DNA from: Chionis minor | Lineage: Eukaryota; Chordata; Aves; Charadriiformes; Chionididae | DNA: 64,000 bases | Direction of reading: 5' to 3' | NCBI GenBank assembly: GCA_013398295.1 | Contig: VZSF01006565.1 | Span: 586,165-650,164, forward strand | Part shown: in pieces, positions 11,341 to 24,480 of the stretch | Layout: each line of letters begins with the position of its first letter | Position numbering within the stretch: position 1 is the first letter of the stretch | Program-made: the position numbers and the translations under genes | Notes under the pieces: model-generated | What the model was told of the DNA's origin: nothing | Seen by the model: the letters and a program-made list of their open reading frames with translations, nothing else | The model's database searches: none

Positions 11341-14300
11341 ATTTAAAACTTGTAACTCTTAAATTAAAGTAGACACACAATAACAGCTTGGCCGTTGCAC
11401 TTCAAAGCTGGAAACGGCTTCCCCTTGCTAACACTTTTATGTTCTTTAAAAAGGTGAATTATCTAAATAATTTGTGCTTTATCTGACAGAAATTTCCAAC
11501 AAACCTCATTCCGTCACTTTGAGTTATGTCACTTCATGCCACGTGACGTGAAGGCATTGATGCAGGTTAGACAGGCAGCGCCAATGCTGACACGTCAGTC
11601 TGACAGTTTATGACAAATGATATGCTACAAGATATTTTTAAAACTATTGCAGATTGCCAAGAAAAAAAAAAGTCTTTAAAATGTGTAATTACACTGGGTG
11701 CATCTTTAGATTGAAAACAATTTATTCAATTCACATAGTTATATTGATTCAATGTTCAGGCTGACACTCAATCAAAAAAAAAAAATTTATATTGAAATTT
11801 CCCAACTAGCTCCAGTTGTAATATATTATATAGCAAAAGAAAATGAGGTGCGTTAACGTAATGCATTTTGTGTTTGTGGTGTTTTTTGTTTTTAAACAGT
11901 GTCATTAAATAATAGGGATAGCATTTAATAATTTGAAATAATCTTCTCTCAAATAAATCTCAAGACCATATGCAAAAAAAAAAAAAAAAGGCCACAGCTG
12001 AACAGAGAATGAATTGCTTATGAAAATTCTCTTCCAGTAAAGAATACGACATGGCAAGGGGGAAGACCTTTCACTAGAAGTGCTAATTGATCTAAATCAT
12101 GATATTTTCTTTTGCTGGGTTTTGGGGCGGGGTTTTGGTAATCTCATTTTTGTACACATCAGGTCCTGCCTTATAATTACTTTGTAATCTCTGTACTCAA
12201 ACTGAAGCATACTTAGAACAGTCATGTGAAATTTCAAGCATCTATTTTATTTTCAAATTTCTTACTCCTGTAATGGAAGAAAGAGGTACGGAATACCTAA
12301 GAACTAATGAAATTAGTGAAACAGAATTATTTTTGAAGGCAGAAAATAAGCTGTGGGTAAGAAGAAAAAAAGTGTAAACTCCAGGTGCTAATCAGAAAAA
12401 AATGTTCCATACATTAAAAATATATTAATGTTGTAGAACACCAGAAAACTGTCTTTCTTACTATTGACCTAAATGTACCAGAATTCAATCAATTCAATTT
12501 TTCTTCAGTAGCTAACCGTCCCAAAAATCAAATCCTGAAGGCAGGCTGGTGAGTGAAATGAGTAGATGTTTTGGAGCTGGGGATGACTGTATCTACAGAA
12601 TCATCGCCAGCTGAACTTCCACGCTCTAATGTTTTCACTGTAAAAACTCTCTTCTTTCAGGGTATGTCAAAGAAGTTTGATTTTGGCCCAGCTGTCGCTA
12701 GAGAGATGGAAGGGTGTCCCAGGCACAGCATCAGTTAGTAATGATAGCAGTATTTTCAGTAGAAGAGCCTCCACGAACGTCCTGTTTTCGACCGCTGCCC
12801 ATTTTCCTGGTAATGCCGTATCGCGTGCTACTAGAGCGTGCCATGGCAGGTTATTCTGCCACCACCTAATGTGTTATTAGCCAGGGAATGTTTGATTTAG
12901 ATTATTGCATCAAGTACTACCTACAAAGTAATCATGAAGGTACAGTCCACTCATTAAAAGGATGCCTTCTGTTGGGTGTTCCGAAATTAATCATGCATTA
13001 ATTTAAACTGAAAGAGCAGCTATTTGAAGATCATGTGTTATTGCACAGGGATGTTTGGCTTGGAATCTCAAAAAGCCCCTACTGCACAGAAAGCTGCGCA
13101 GAGCCAAGCGCCACGGGCAGAATGGTGGACAAGGGAGAACGCGGAGCAGGAAGAGATGGTCTTGTCCTCTCTAGGGATGTTACCTCCTGTGGGTTAATAT
13201 CTGATGGAGCTGGTCTGAAAGCCAGATTTTGGCCCCCTGTTTGTTTCGAAGACAGCTTCTGGCAAAAAAAAAGTCAGTAAGGCAGCTTTACCAAAGTCAT
13301 GTTTGTAGGCTGTTACATGGTTAGAAGATGCTAGGAGCAGAAGGACAGGGGTTTGAAGCAAATGGACATATGTTGTAGGAATGTTGGAGGCACACAGGGC
13401 TTGGAGGTTATTCTTCTGGAGCTCGTGTTTTTCTGCTCAAAAGCTTTCATGCTGCAGGTGAACTCTTAGTCAGTGCATTTGAGGTACAAGCCAATAAAAG
13501 TTTTACAGCTGAAAAGAACCAGCACTGAACAGGAGTGTTACATTTCTGACAGAACTTGATTGGTAGTAAAAGGGCTGGGCTTACCTTTAAAAAAATCCTG
13601 TGAGGAAAGCCTCAGCTTGAGCCTCCGCCCAGAAACCTGAGAAAAGTAAACTAAATTAAACAACTTCACCTGCTCAGTCAGTTAGTTTTCCTCATTCATA
13701 AGCGCAAATCCGTCAGCTTAAAAAACAGTAGTTTACCAAAGGAAAAAAGAAGAACAAACCGGAGAAACAAGTTAACGTATTAAGGACATATACAGAGGAC
13801 TATGAAGTGTAACTTTAACCATTTTTGCAGTTCTCTCCCAAATCTGGCCGACTGGTTGCCTCGCTCACAGCAGAGCCTGGCTGCATGTCCCACTGGCCCC
13901 TCGAAATAAGCACAGCAGAACTCTTGCTTGCGGCTTCTCTTGTCTCACCTTTTAGGCCAGAACATACATGGCAACAGGAACTAACAGTCTCTTTTTTGCA
14001 GGAGGCTCTTAAACAGTTTCTTCTCTAAATCCACAGAATTTTAACAATTTCTGCTTCATGAGAGACTCCAAACAAAGTAACTTTTTTTTTTTTCCCCCCC
14101 TCCTTACATACTAATTTTGCCTTCTGATGCTGGAAACTATCACCTTGTCTTAGGGTGACCTCTCACCCTCAGTACTCCAAAGCATAGTTAACTAGTCTAG
14201 ACTTTAATACCTGGTTTCAAATGGCTCTCCATGATATGTCTCTTGATAAAATAAAATATAAAATAAAATAAGGCAAATTCTCTCTCTGCATCATAGTAAA

Positions 14301-15526
14301 TCAACACGTGTGGAATAAAGGTGGTTCAGACCTGACCAAGCGTTCTTCACCCTTTTTCTACAGGGAATAACATCAGCAGTGAGCTTCTCCTCTTGGGTCA
14401 GCTTCTCCCTGGACTCCTTTGGCAGAGGAACCGTGCTCTGCCTATCGGCTGCCAGGCACACACAGAGCACCAGCATCTCACGTGTTGTGCCCCATGGTTC
14501 CGTCACTGACAGCCCTACAGCCCCCTGCCAGGGGTCCCACAGCCTGCAGACCAGCAGCGCAGCCCTCCTGTGCTTGAAAGAACCCACCAACGCTACGGTT
14601 TGACATGGTGAGTCTCCAACCTGGGGGCCACCAGACCTTCCTAGGTGGGCTAACTCACGCAGTGGCTTACAAGTTTCACCTGTCAACCATTACGCTCACA
14701 TTCTTTGTCCCTTCTTCCACAGAGGGAGGTGTCATACGCTACGGGGCAGGTGTATTCTATTAACACATGGGTGAAAGCGGGAACTGCAGTGGAAAAGATT
14801 AAACATGTTCCGTAGAGTTATGCTCAGATAATTTTACGGGGTGAAAAAACAGTAGCTTCAAGAAATACATTTCTCTAGATCATTGGTGATAGGTAGGACA
14901 TCATCATCTGCTCGGTGCTTACTCTGCCGGTGACCGTGTTGGCAGGACTGGGTACATTTCTGACCTTTTGCAGCTGTGTTTTTAAGCACCTTGAAGTAAC
15001 CGGGAGACAGTTGTCACTGGGAGATAGTGGGCACTCTTGCACTGGACAGGTATCTATTTTCCTTTATGGGGCCTTGGAATTATCTCAGTGACTGCCGCTG
15101 CTGGGTCAAGGGCACGGCTGAGGGCAGTCACGGCCGTGTCTTGGTGTGCGTCCTGCGGGCAGGGGGCTGCCGCCACGCGAGCCTGACGCTCCCGGCGCCG
15201 AGGCTGCTGCGCGGCAGAGCAGGGTGGCTTCTGGGGACAAGCCACGGGGAGCGGACTGGAACCAGTAAGGACGCAGTAAAGCCCAGTTTGGTGCGTGCGT
15301 GTGTCTCAGCCGTCTGTGCCTGCCAGGGCAACGCGGAGGCGAGCGGCCAGCCCTCGGCAGGGGTGTGGGGGACACCGCGGCAAGGGGGTGACGTGGCTGA
15401 GTGGTGGGAGCTGCTGCCCGGCACCTGCCCCAGCCCATCTCCCGGCCTCCCGGGGGCTGGCAGCATCCCAGCGCGCAGCGCCGCGACTCCAGCCGGCGGG
15501 AGCGGGGTCTGTCCCTGGCTCCTGGC
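11341..15526. other. Intergenic stretch upstream of the DUSP13A-type gene
   Basis: I see no gene here. The left part (11.34-12.5 kb) is AT-rich with A runs at about 11660 and 11975. A short ATAAA-type array lies at about 14246-14273 and a T/C run at about 14081-14100. GC content rises from about 15.05 kb into the first DUSP13A exon, and overlapping frames there (15027-15691) come from that rise. A noncoding 5' exon of the DUSP gene could lie here, but I cannot place one. Confidence 0.5.
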
Positions 15527-15687
15527 ATGTCTGGGGCGGAGGCGCTGGGTCCCCAGGGACCCGACGGCACGGGGGCATGCACGGGGGATGTCCCCTCCCT
15601 TAAAGAAATCGAGCAGCTCCTGAGCAGCGGGCGGCCGTCTTGCAACCACGTTGATGAAGTGTGGCCTAATCTCTTCTTAGGGGACCT
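15527..15687 (+). CDS. DUSP13A: DUSP13A exon 1 (coding part)
   Basis: It encodes residues 1-53 and two bases of codon 54. The donor CCT|GTAAGT at 15688 is consensus. The acidic/small-residue N-terminus is followed by [12 protein letters not shown] and [13 protein letters not shown]. Confidence 0.92.
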
Positions 15688-17489
15688 GTAAGTACAGCTT
15701 TGCGGACACCTCCGCCATGTGCCACGTTAGTGTGCCTCATGGGTGCGGCTTTAGGCAGCTCGCAGTTTTGCTAATCGCTGTCATTCGCACCGCAGACAGC
15801 GCGGTTTCCAAGATAAAATTATGACTAAGCTGGTACTCACTTCTCAGCCTTTAGAAGCAACGCACAGGGCTGACCCTCCAGCAAATGGCTGGGGAGATGC
15901 AATCGCGGGGCCGCTCCTGCTCCGTGCGTATCTCTGCACCCATCTCGATCTGTTTGTGTTTGCCTTTTCCCTAGAGTAACAGCTCACAACAGATTTGATT
16001 TGTGGAAGATGGGTGTGACCCACGTTTTAAATGCTGCCCACGGCACCGCGTACAGCCACGGAGGCCAGGACTTTTACGGAGCAACCATTGATTACTATGG
16101 CGTACCAGCCCACGACCTCCCGAGTTTTGATATCAGCCAGTTCTTTTTCTCTGCGGCACAGTTTATCCATAATGCCTTGAACACGCCAGGAGGTACGAAA
16201 TTATTGTTGGTTGCGTTTTTATGTGAGTTTGCAGCCCCTCGTGACAGGTCGGCACCAGGGGCTCAGGGGTGGACAAGTCACTACTACATGGTCTCCTGGC
16301 AGATGCTGGTCACCGGCACGGTGGGTGGCGGGAGGAGGCAGTGCTGGGTACATGTGCGTAGCTCTGAGCAGGTCCCAAAGAGTTGACATGAGAAAAAGGG
16401 ATGAACAGTGCAGGAGAGAGACCAGGGCAGAGAATAAAGGAGGCAGAGTAGAGAAAAAAATACCTGGAATGAAAATGATTCAAAAAGGGAGAAGAAAAAC
16501 CATGCATTTAAAATGGACGTCTTCTTTTGAGACCCTCTTATGGCAACAGCATTTGTAAGAGCAAATTAATAAAGAGACAAAAGTCCTGATTTCTACAGCC
16601 ACCAGCCTCATGAAGCGGCTCATATATTGCAGACCAGCTTCCTGCATGAACAGGGCTGTGCCCCTGAGGAAAAGATTTGCCTTTACCCAGGGAGATTTAT
16701 AGCGTGTTGCACAAGAGACTGAGCTTCTTGGCACGGGTGCAATAAAGTACTAATTAATCTGTATTACATAAAAGACCATTTTTTAGCATGAGTAAACTGG
16801 CATTAATGGAGCTGTCTCAGTTTGTGTCACAAGTTCTACCTTCAAAAGAAAATTACAGTTGCAGCAAATTGCCTTATCCCACAATGGTACTAGGCCAGTC
16901 ATTTTTCTCAGTGGCTGATGTGTTAGTGCCACCCTTTCATGCCAGACTTTAGCACCCTTCTTCACCAAAGTAAGCCCCTTTGAAATCAGCGGATCTGATT
17001 TACCTCTTGCTCACAACAGAACAACTTCATTGCTTCAACAGGGTTTTCTTTGATTTACCAGTGTTTCTGAGATCGGGTTGGGATCTTATGGCACAATTGC
17101 GAATTAGACTTAATAGTTAGCACTTCATGTGATCTATCAGAAGGGTAAGAAATACCTGATGTTTGCGGTGTTTCTCTGACCAAGCTGGAGAAGGCAGAAG
17201 GGGTTTGCTGTCCCTTTAAATTAAACTTCACCCACTGTACTGCTTCTCTTCCATGGTTATAATTTTTTTTATTTTTTTTTTTTTACCAGCTAAAATTTTG
17301 GTACATTGTGCAGTTGGAGTAAGCAGGTCAGCTTCCCTAGTCCTAGCATATCTCATGATATATCACCACCTCCCGTTGGTTGAAGCCATCAAAACAGTGA
17401 AGGAACATCGATGGATTTCGCCCAATCGTGGCTTTCTGAAACACCTGCGAAATTTGGATGTTCAGCTACGGCAGAGGAAGGACTGCTGA
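15527..17489 (+). CDS. DUSP13A: DUSP13A-type dual-specificity phosphatase, complete three-exon gene
   Basis: This is a small atypical dual-specificity phosphatase that dephosphorylates Tyr and Ser/Thr. CDS exons are 15527-15687, 15975-16192 and 17290-17489 (161+218+200 nt), giving 192 residues against about 188 in human DUSP13[14 protein letters not shown] ends exon 1 (residues 41-53). Exon 2 reads [20 protein letters not shown] and carries the general-acid loop [12 protein letters not shown] with Asp101. Exon 3 carries [10 protein letters not shown] with nucleophile Cys133 and Arg139, then [11 protein letters not shown]. The AHNRF, VPAHDLP and HRW..PNRGFL features are A-type, not B-type. Introns are phase 2 and phase 1. 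The ATG at 15527 gives a family-length N-terminus; the frame is open further upstream without conserved content. Human DUSP13A is muscle-enriched. All catalytic residues are intact. Confidence 0.93.
15975..16192 (+). CDS. DUSP13A: DUSP13A exon 2
   Basis: The acceptor TTTTCCCTAG ends at 15974. The alternative AG two bases on would break the frame. The exon carries the first half of the phosphatase fold and the general-acid loop. The donor GGAG|GTACGA is weaker than in the paralogues but keeps phase 1. Confidence 0.92.
17290..17489 (+). CDS. DUSP13A: DUSP13A exon 3 (catalytic exon)
   Basis: The acceptor follows a long T tract (17263-17284) and ACCAG. The exon encodes [20 protein letters not shown] with the P-loop and the C-terminal helices, and stops with TGA at 17487-17489. 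Confidence 0.94.
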
Positions 17490-20400
17490 AAGGGCAAACC
17501 CATTTACATTCGCTTTTTTGAGTTTCATCCTTCATAGCCATTATGTATACACAGCTTCAGTGCACACTGAAAAAAAATCAAGAAAATTACGCATCAAAGA
17601 AAAAAGTCAACAGAACTGTAAATGGATTAATTCTGTTAGCTCAGTTTCCCCAAGACCAGCACAGCCAACATCAGCACCATAAGCACTGTGGGCTGCAGAG
17701 CTGCTGCACCTCGCTCCACTGGAGTGGTTCAGATGGACCGAGTTTGTTTGTGGTTTGTGCTGATGCCAGAGGGAAGTTCAAGAACTGCATCTAGCTGTAA
17801 AGTATGTTTGAGTCCCCTTTGCTTGGGACCGTAACAAAGCTGGCTTCCTGGGTTTGGTTACGGTTTTCATGTGTGTGTTCTCATAAGAAAAGCTTTCAGT
17901 GTTTCAGGCCTGGTGATGTGGCGAGGGCAATTTCTGAAGATCTCAGGCACCGCTGCAGGAACATTCTTCTTTCCCTGCCACGTTATATATCAGAAAGCTG
18001 TGACAGCCTGAAGACACACGCCAGCAGTATAAACTCCTGCGCAGCTCCCTGCAGTCTCTGGGTCAGCAAATCCACAAATCTTTTCTTGTGTAAGTATGTT
18101 TTCAGCAAGGTAACGTTTATTACGCAGTATATTGAGGACATTAAAAAAAAAAGATGTCAGATCTTCAAAGCATTTTGTAAGCTTGAACTTGTCGGTTCAC
18201 TTTCATTCCAAATTATCTCAAATCAGTTCTGTGTGAGTGGCTTTGAGTCATCCCTGGTTTAACATCAGGTAGAAACTTCCTTAACTTATATTGATGGCTA
18301 GGCTTAATTGATACAAATTAGTTTTAAGCTGTTTTGAGGATGTCACTTTTCCTATCAAACCACGAAGTTTGAAATTCATGCTATTACTGTGCCTGAAAAT
18401 CAGCTTGTTACCTTGTGGTGAACCATCAAGCGATAATCAAATCTATTTTTGTCCTTTGCTATTGGTTTGATTTATTGATTAGCTGACCTCATCAACCTTC
18501 CCTGCCAGATTAAGTAAATACATTTCTGCTTGTTTGTTTGCATTTGAGGCATCGGTTCTGATAATTTTCCTCTCTGCTGGAAGAGACTTGCAAGGTTATT
18601 AGAAGTCTTAAATAGTGGTGACTTGTGAGGTGAACCTCTTCCTTTCCAGACCCCTTTATTCTCCTTAATGCTTGGCGAGGTTGTGACATGAATGCTGATT
18701 CTGCCTAGCACTGTAGATGTAGCACTGGCGATGTAGAAATCCCTCCCTATTTCAATGTACACGAATGCTTTGCAAAATAAGCAGATTTAAGATCCTTTCA
18801 GAGGTCTATTTGACTGTTCAGATTTTCCTAGATCTTGCCAAAGAGCTTCACTGATGAGAGAAAGAGAAGACATTGTAGTGTAAAAAGATCAAATAGAAAA
18901 TCCCATTTAAAACCCAGCAGTGTTAGGACGATCTTTATACCTCACAAAGCAGCAGAGTGGTGGAGGAGGAGGAGCTGGGTTTGCTTTGAAGTTCCCCATT
19001 AGAGTTATTAGGGATTTATATGAGTTAATATTTCATTATAATTTATACTTCATTCACGTTACAGTAGGTTTTAGTCTGGAAACCTTTTGAAGACATGGCA
19101 TTGAAAAATCTGAAATTCATGTGAGTGAAATAATGCATCTTAATGGCTTTAGGCTGGGCAAAATTAGACACATGTGAGCAAGATTAATGGAACCTCCCAT
19201 CAGGATAATGCTTTGCATGCCCCTGAACATCTGTTCCACACAGCCACAGCTGTGAAAGCTGCTCCTGTTGTAAATTAGTACCTGCTCTTGGAGATACTGC
19301 TCATCCTGGGAGAGCATTGTTTCACCAGGGTAGAGAAGAGTGCGGGGCGAAGCTGAGTCAGTACGGCATCCATACCACCAATGTCACCATAGTGATCTTG
19401 TACAGCGAGACTGACTTACCCCAGCGGAGAGAATGAATTAGTGAGAAACCCTTTTCAAGGGCACTGGCAAATCACAGAAGTGTTTTTAATCTGCGGAGCA
19501 CGCTGCCTGTATTTCCTGCCTTCTTGTATCGCTCCTTTCCTTGTATACAGTTTAGCTTTGACTCTAGGTCTGCTCAGGGAAAAAAATTCCCATCAACATA
19601 AGTGGAAGAGGTAGAATTAATCCTGTAACATCGTAAAACAGAAAATGCTGTCTGCTGTGATGTGCGAGGAGGAAGAGACACCTTCTCACCTGCCATACTA
19701 CCCGTAGTTCAGGTCATGATGTGCCATGACATTAATGCTGTGTTGTTTTCCACTATCAGCAGGAAAACATGTATTTCGAATATTGGTTTGGCAAGTTAGA
19801 CTAAGGAACAAAAGAAAAATACTGCCTCGCCAGGGCACTTGGTTCAGAAAACGCACATCTGTCAACAGGGCCTACACCACCTGGGCGACTGAAGGCATTG
19901 AATGTTAACTCCTAACTGAGGGAGGGTCCCATTTTGAAAGATATTTAAGTCCCTGAAGGCAAGCTGGGCGCCTGCTGAGCTGGCCAGAGCACCAAGGCTC
20001 CACAGCGGTGCCTGCGTGCCCTCCCAGCAGCCTGATGAGGAGCCCATGACCTTCCATCTCCTCCAAAGCACACAGGCCTTCCTGCCCCAGGCTTATCGTG
20101 GGGTCTCTCCTCAGTCTCTTCTTAATTCCTTTATCCCTTTTCAACTTTCTTTTGGCTCTTTAGCTGAAGAATTCATCCAACAGCCCACAGCAGAGTGCAT
20201 ATGGTTCAGGAATGAGCTCCTCCTGTAGGAAAGGACTGTCCTTTGAAGAGGATCTGAAAACCAATTTTTTGTTCTTTTGAGCCACCTTGCCAAGCGGGTC
20301 ACAAGGGCTAATGCCAGCTCAGCGGAGGCTGCGAGCGTGTGTCTGTGGGCAGAAAGCACGGTGACAGGGACTGTCCCAGCTACAGCAGATATAAATATGC

Positions 20401-21060
20401 TTAAAGCAACCACAACCCCACGGTGTTACCTGTAAATGTAAAATTCCAGTGGAAATTAATATTCCCTTAGTTTTATTTTCCAGTACAAGAACAGAGCGCA
20501 TCAGATGAAGTCAGTAGAAGCCAGGTCTGAGACGAGAGGAGGGGGTTTAGGTGAGCTGTGGAACGCCTTGCTCCAGGACGCTGCAGAGGGCAAAAGCCTG
20601 TAAGCGTTCGAGGGGTAACTGGAAAACTTTATGGAACAGAAATCCATTCAGGGTTACAAATGCTTAGAAACTCCTTCCAGCTCTGGAAGCTCACGAGCCA
20701 CAGCCAGCTGGAAGCTGGGAGAGTGTTAGAAAGCAGTATAATTCATGCTTGCGTGTTCTTATCTTCTGTAGGCATCCGCTTACAGCCACGGTCAGATGCA
20801 GGAGAGTGGACTCGATGGACCTTTGGTGAGGCCCAGGACAGCTGCTCTCATGGTCTTTATTTTGAACTCACCCCTAGTATGAGCTGTCCCCTCTTTCCTG
20901 GTAGCTTATTATTAGAACTGGGTCACATGAGGCATTTGGGACTGTGTCTCCGTTGTGTTGACCGACATTTCTTTCATGGGGAGAGGCAGCTCGGTGCTGG
21001 CAGGCACACCGAGATAGCTTATTTTGGGAGGGGAGTAGTGTTTTTTCGCATAAGATTTGC
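17490..21060. other. 3' region of DUSP13A and intergenic DNA
   Basis: The 3'UTR of the DUSP13A-type gene begins at 17490. ATTAAA at 18140-18145 is one possible polyadenylation signal, but the end is not defined by sequence alone. I recognise no gene, repeat family or RNA in the rest. Open frames are short and unremarkable. Confidence 0.45.
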
Positions 21061-21349
21061 TTAATGCAGACTTTTCACTTTTGTGGCTCTTCCCCTTTCC
21101 ATCAGGGACGTAGTGCTGAGCTAATCCGAGGAGGCGTCAAGGCGCGTGCCGTTTTTAGAGACAGCCACCTGCTAGGGAACGTCAAGCGGCAGCAAAGAGT
21201 GCGCTTCGGCAAAACAAACTTCCCTGTGGATTCTGCGGCATCCAGCCGGCTCCCCCCTGCCCGGATCCGCCTGCGACCGCCAACGGGGTCGGCGCCTGAC
21301 AACGGGCAGACCCTGCCAGCCCAGGAACGCTCCGAGCCCGGCACTCCCT

Positions 21350-21440
21350 CTGCCCAGGAACCGCCAGATATTTTGGGCAACTGCAAGGTGGAATTAAATC
21401 ACGTGGGTGAAGGGTGGCCTAATCTTTACAGAGGCGATAC
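21350..21440 (+). pseudogene. Exon 1 remnant of the DUSP13A-like relic
   Basis: The frame is open from 21064 to 21471, but only the tail (NHVGEGWPNLYRGD) is family-like. Asp-Glu-Val of DEVWPN has become Gly-Glu-Gly. It ends GAT AC|GCAAGT, a GC-type donor in an otherwise consensus context. Confidence 0.7.
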
Positions 21441-23772
21441 GCAAGTGTTATTTGAGGCTGAGCTGTTCTGAAGGGCTGGGGAATACGGTACTTGTTAACA
21501 TATGCTGTCCAACTGCTTTATTTAGTTAGCGTTGTTAAACTTTGTTGCCTTAAAATAGACTTAAGATTAGCACAGAAGAAAGCAAAAGGACTGTCCATTA
21601 AAGAAAGAACGTACAGAACTGAATAAAATTAATTAAAAAGAGAATAAGTCTCTTTATTGCTTTTCATTGTTTTGTAATTATTCAACAAATAGATTTTATA
21701 AACGCTGCAAACATTTACCATGTAAAGCACAAGGCAGACTCATGATCCCGCGTAGCCTTAAAATAGAACTGTGATGGTTTTTTACCTTTTTCAGTTTATT
21801 TTTAACTAGAAGTGAATGACTTTTCACATAAAAAAAAGAAAAAAAATATTCCAATATTTGCTGTTTGTATGACAACCTGATTTCTGACGCGAAAAACATA
21901 GGTATTCTGAATGACAGCAGACTTCTGTTTATTTCTGAAACTTGTGCGGGCGGTTGTTTCACTCCGGAGCATGGAGAAAGCACAGAGTCGTCTGCACTCA
22001 ACATGCCCGGTGCCCAACGTTATGCTAAAACAAGTTCTTTCCACCACCAGCAGGTTGCAAACTTGTTCAAATAGCTGGAAAGTACAATTACAATAATTCC
22101 TAAAGAAGAGAAGGAAGAGGAACTAATGAACCTTTGGCTATTGATGACAGCTAAACGCGGGCATTTCTGCTAGCTATGACAAAGCAAAGCCTAAAAATGA
22201 GCTAGGTGACTTTGGGGAAATAAACCCAGGTTTTGCAAAGGCGGATTACAAATCGCAGCCTGCCTCCAAATCTCCTGGCATTTCCCATCAGGAGCGTGAC
22301 GCCCTGCAGATGGGTGGCTGCCCGCTGGCACGCGCTGGTGGGCACCCAGAAAACAGGGTTGTGCAGGTCTGGCCCTGGGCGGGGAAAGGCAGAAGCCAGC
22401 ACAACATCCAGCACTTCCCGGAACTTCTGCCTTGGTGTCAAGAGTGGGAAACCATCCTTCACATTTCCACTTAGACCTCAAAACTGTACTCGGAAATTAA
22501 CTTTTGTACTTCATTAGAACCGGTTGGAGAAAGAAGGATTTGCAGAATTGAGCCCAATTGAGATTTAAGACTCCATAAAAATCACTGAAATTGTATTGTC
22601 TTAACACCAGAATTTAATTTTAACCATTATTCTAAGTGCAGTTTTAAGACCTTTCAGTGTCTGTAGGTATATATGCTCCAAATTATTCTTGCGTGTTTAT
22701 TTCCAGTCACATTCTCTCTCTTGGGGAAAAAAATAAATGGTGGGGAAAAAACAGCGTGTACCTGTAGTAAGGAAAAGGTGAACTTTGAGAACGTTCAGCT
22801 AACAGGACTAAAAACGTAAACAGGTTTGTTTGCTAATGCAACACATGATTGCTAATATTGAGGTTAAAGACAAAGAGTCACCGACTGCAATCAGTGAAAC
22901 TGGAAGTTTATCAAGTGCTATCGATGGAATTTTCTTTATCCTGCCGACATCAATAAGGCAAATATGAACCACACCTGAGAATAAAGTTTCATGGGATCTT
23001 CCTGGGGTAGAAATGGGGAATAGAGAGAGGATTTGCATTTAGGGCCCAACCCAGTACTCGGTGAAGTCAATAAAGGGAGGATGTTTCTGTTACCGAGCAA
23101 ACCTGTGCCGGCATCAGGCCTTGTGCCAGAGCTAAAATAACCTGAAGCAGCACCATAAATTGTCACTGCTTGTTTCTGTGAAACCAGTAATGTGCAGTTT
23201 CTGAGGAGCCACTCGGAAATTAAAGGTCAGTCTAGAATTAAAGCCGTATTTTATAACAGCTCTTTCTCCTTATGACTTTACCAGAAATTTGATGGTCAGC
23301 CTCTTTAAACGAGTTAAATATCTCTAGTAAAATAAAGTAGGGATGGTTGAATTTACATTCATGCTGTCTTTCATCTCAGAGGACTTTGAAGTGGTCAACA
23401 AACTGGTTATTAAATATTTGTCTGGCTATCAGCCATTGCTGATAGGCAAGGCCAAGGCCAAGACCCTTGGGATTGAAAGGTAAAATGTTTTTAAAAGTGA
23501 TATGTAATAAGCAGCTAAGGGCACAAGATGTAAAATATCCTGCAGAAATCAAACTTCATGCTGATTTGAAGCAGGCAGGTTTATCAGCTGGAGTTTAGCC
23601 AGGTTAGCAAGCTAACGCCACTCCAGCAAAGAAACATCGTAGGACTGCAAGGTGGTTACAGGCTGTGCTAAAACCTGAGCGTGTTCTCTCAGCATGCGTA
23701 TTTCAAGTCCATTTATAGGACTTCATGAGTTACCTCATGAAGTGAATTTTTGTAAGGTGTTTGGGCCAACAA

Positions 23773-23976
23773 ATCATAGAATCATAGAATGGTTCGAGTT
23801 GGAAGGGACCTTAAAGATCATCAAGTTCCAACCCCCTGCCATGGGCAGGGATGCCTCTGACTAGAGCAGGTTGCTCAAAGCCCCATCCAGCCTGGCCTTA
23901 AACACTTCCAGGGATGGGGCCTCCACAGCTTCCCTGGGTAACCTGTTCCAGTGCCTCACCACCCTCACAGTAAATC
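23773..23976 (-). mobile_element. CR1 LINE fragment, 3' end, reverse orientation
   Basis: On the plus strand it begins with ATCATAGAATCATAGAAT, the reverse complement of the CR1 3' terminal ATTCTATG repeats. It continues into sequence whose minus-strand translation is the CR1 ORF2 C-terminus (RVVRHWNRLPREAVEAPSLE, then FKARLDGALSNLL). Only about 200 bp remain, as usual for 5'-truncated CR1. It lies in the first intron of the DUSP13A-like relic. Confidence 0.92.
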
Positions 23977-24261
23977 CCCATGCCTTTGTGGTCATATCGA
24001 GCCTTTCACACTTGTTAAATTTGTAGGAAGTTATAGTCAGGAAATTGTCTTTGCAGAAGTGAAATGACTTGGAATTCTGCAACTGTTTTGATTATATTCA
24101 GAAATCTCAACCGTTTACCTTCCTTTACTACAACACCCTTTGTCACACAGCAAGTCTCAGAGTGTGGTGGGCGCTGGGCTCTGCGGGCAGGAACCCTTAC
24201 AAGGCAACAAGAGACGTTGGGTTGTTTTCCGTCATGAGCTTTTGTACATGACTCTCCACAG

Positions 24262-24480
24262 CTCCATAGCCCATAACAAGCAAGACCTGAGGAGGCTTGG
24301 TGTCACCCATGCTGCACATCTTGCATGGGAAAGCAAAGGAGACCAAACTGTCCACGGCCAGGAAGCGCATCACTGTAGAATACCTGCTGAGAACTTGGTC
24401 GATTGCACCTCGGCAGACATTTCTGTACCACCTCCGAGCACATTCACACGGCCAAATGTGTCACTGTTCTTACGCAGCAC
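24262..24480 (+). pseudogene. Exon 2 remnant of the DUSP13A-like relic
   Basis: The acceptor CTCTCCACAG ends at 24261 and preserves the ancestral phase: joined to exon 1 it reads GDTSIAHNK against GDLVTAHNR. From the acceptor to DIS the number of codons (54) equals DUSP13A although the middle does not align, so indels have compensated. The expected GGAG|GT donor is not visible near 24480. Confidence 0.78.

Noticed and set aside
15027..15526. Upstream extension of the DUSP13A first exon (open frame before the ATG at 15527)
   Set aside because: The preceding sequence is GC-rich without family similarity. The ATG at 15527 gives a protein of family length.
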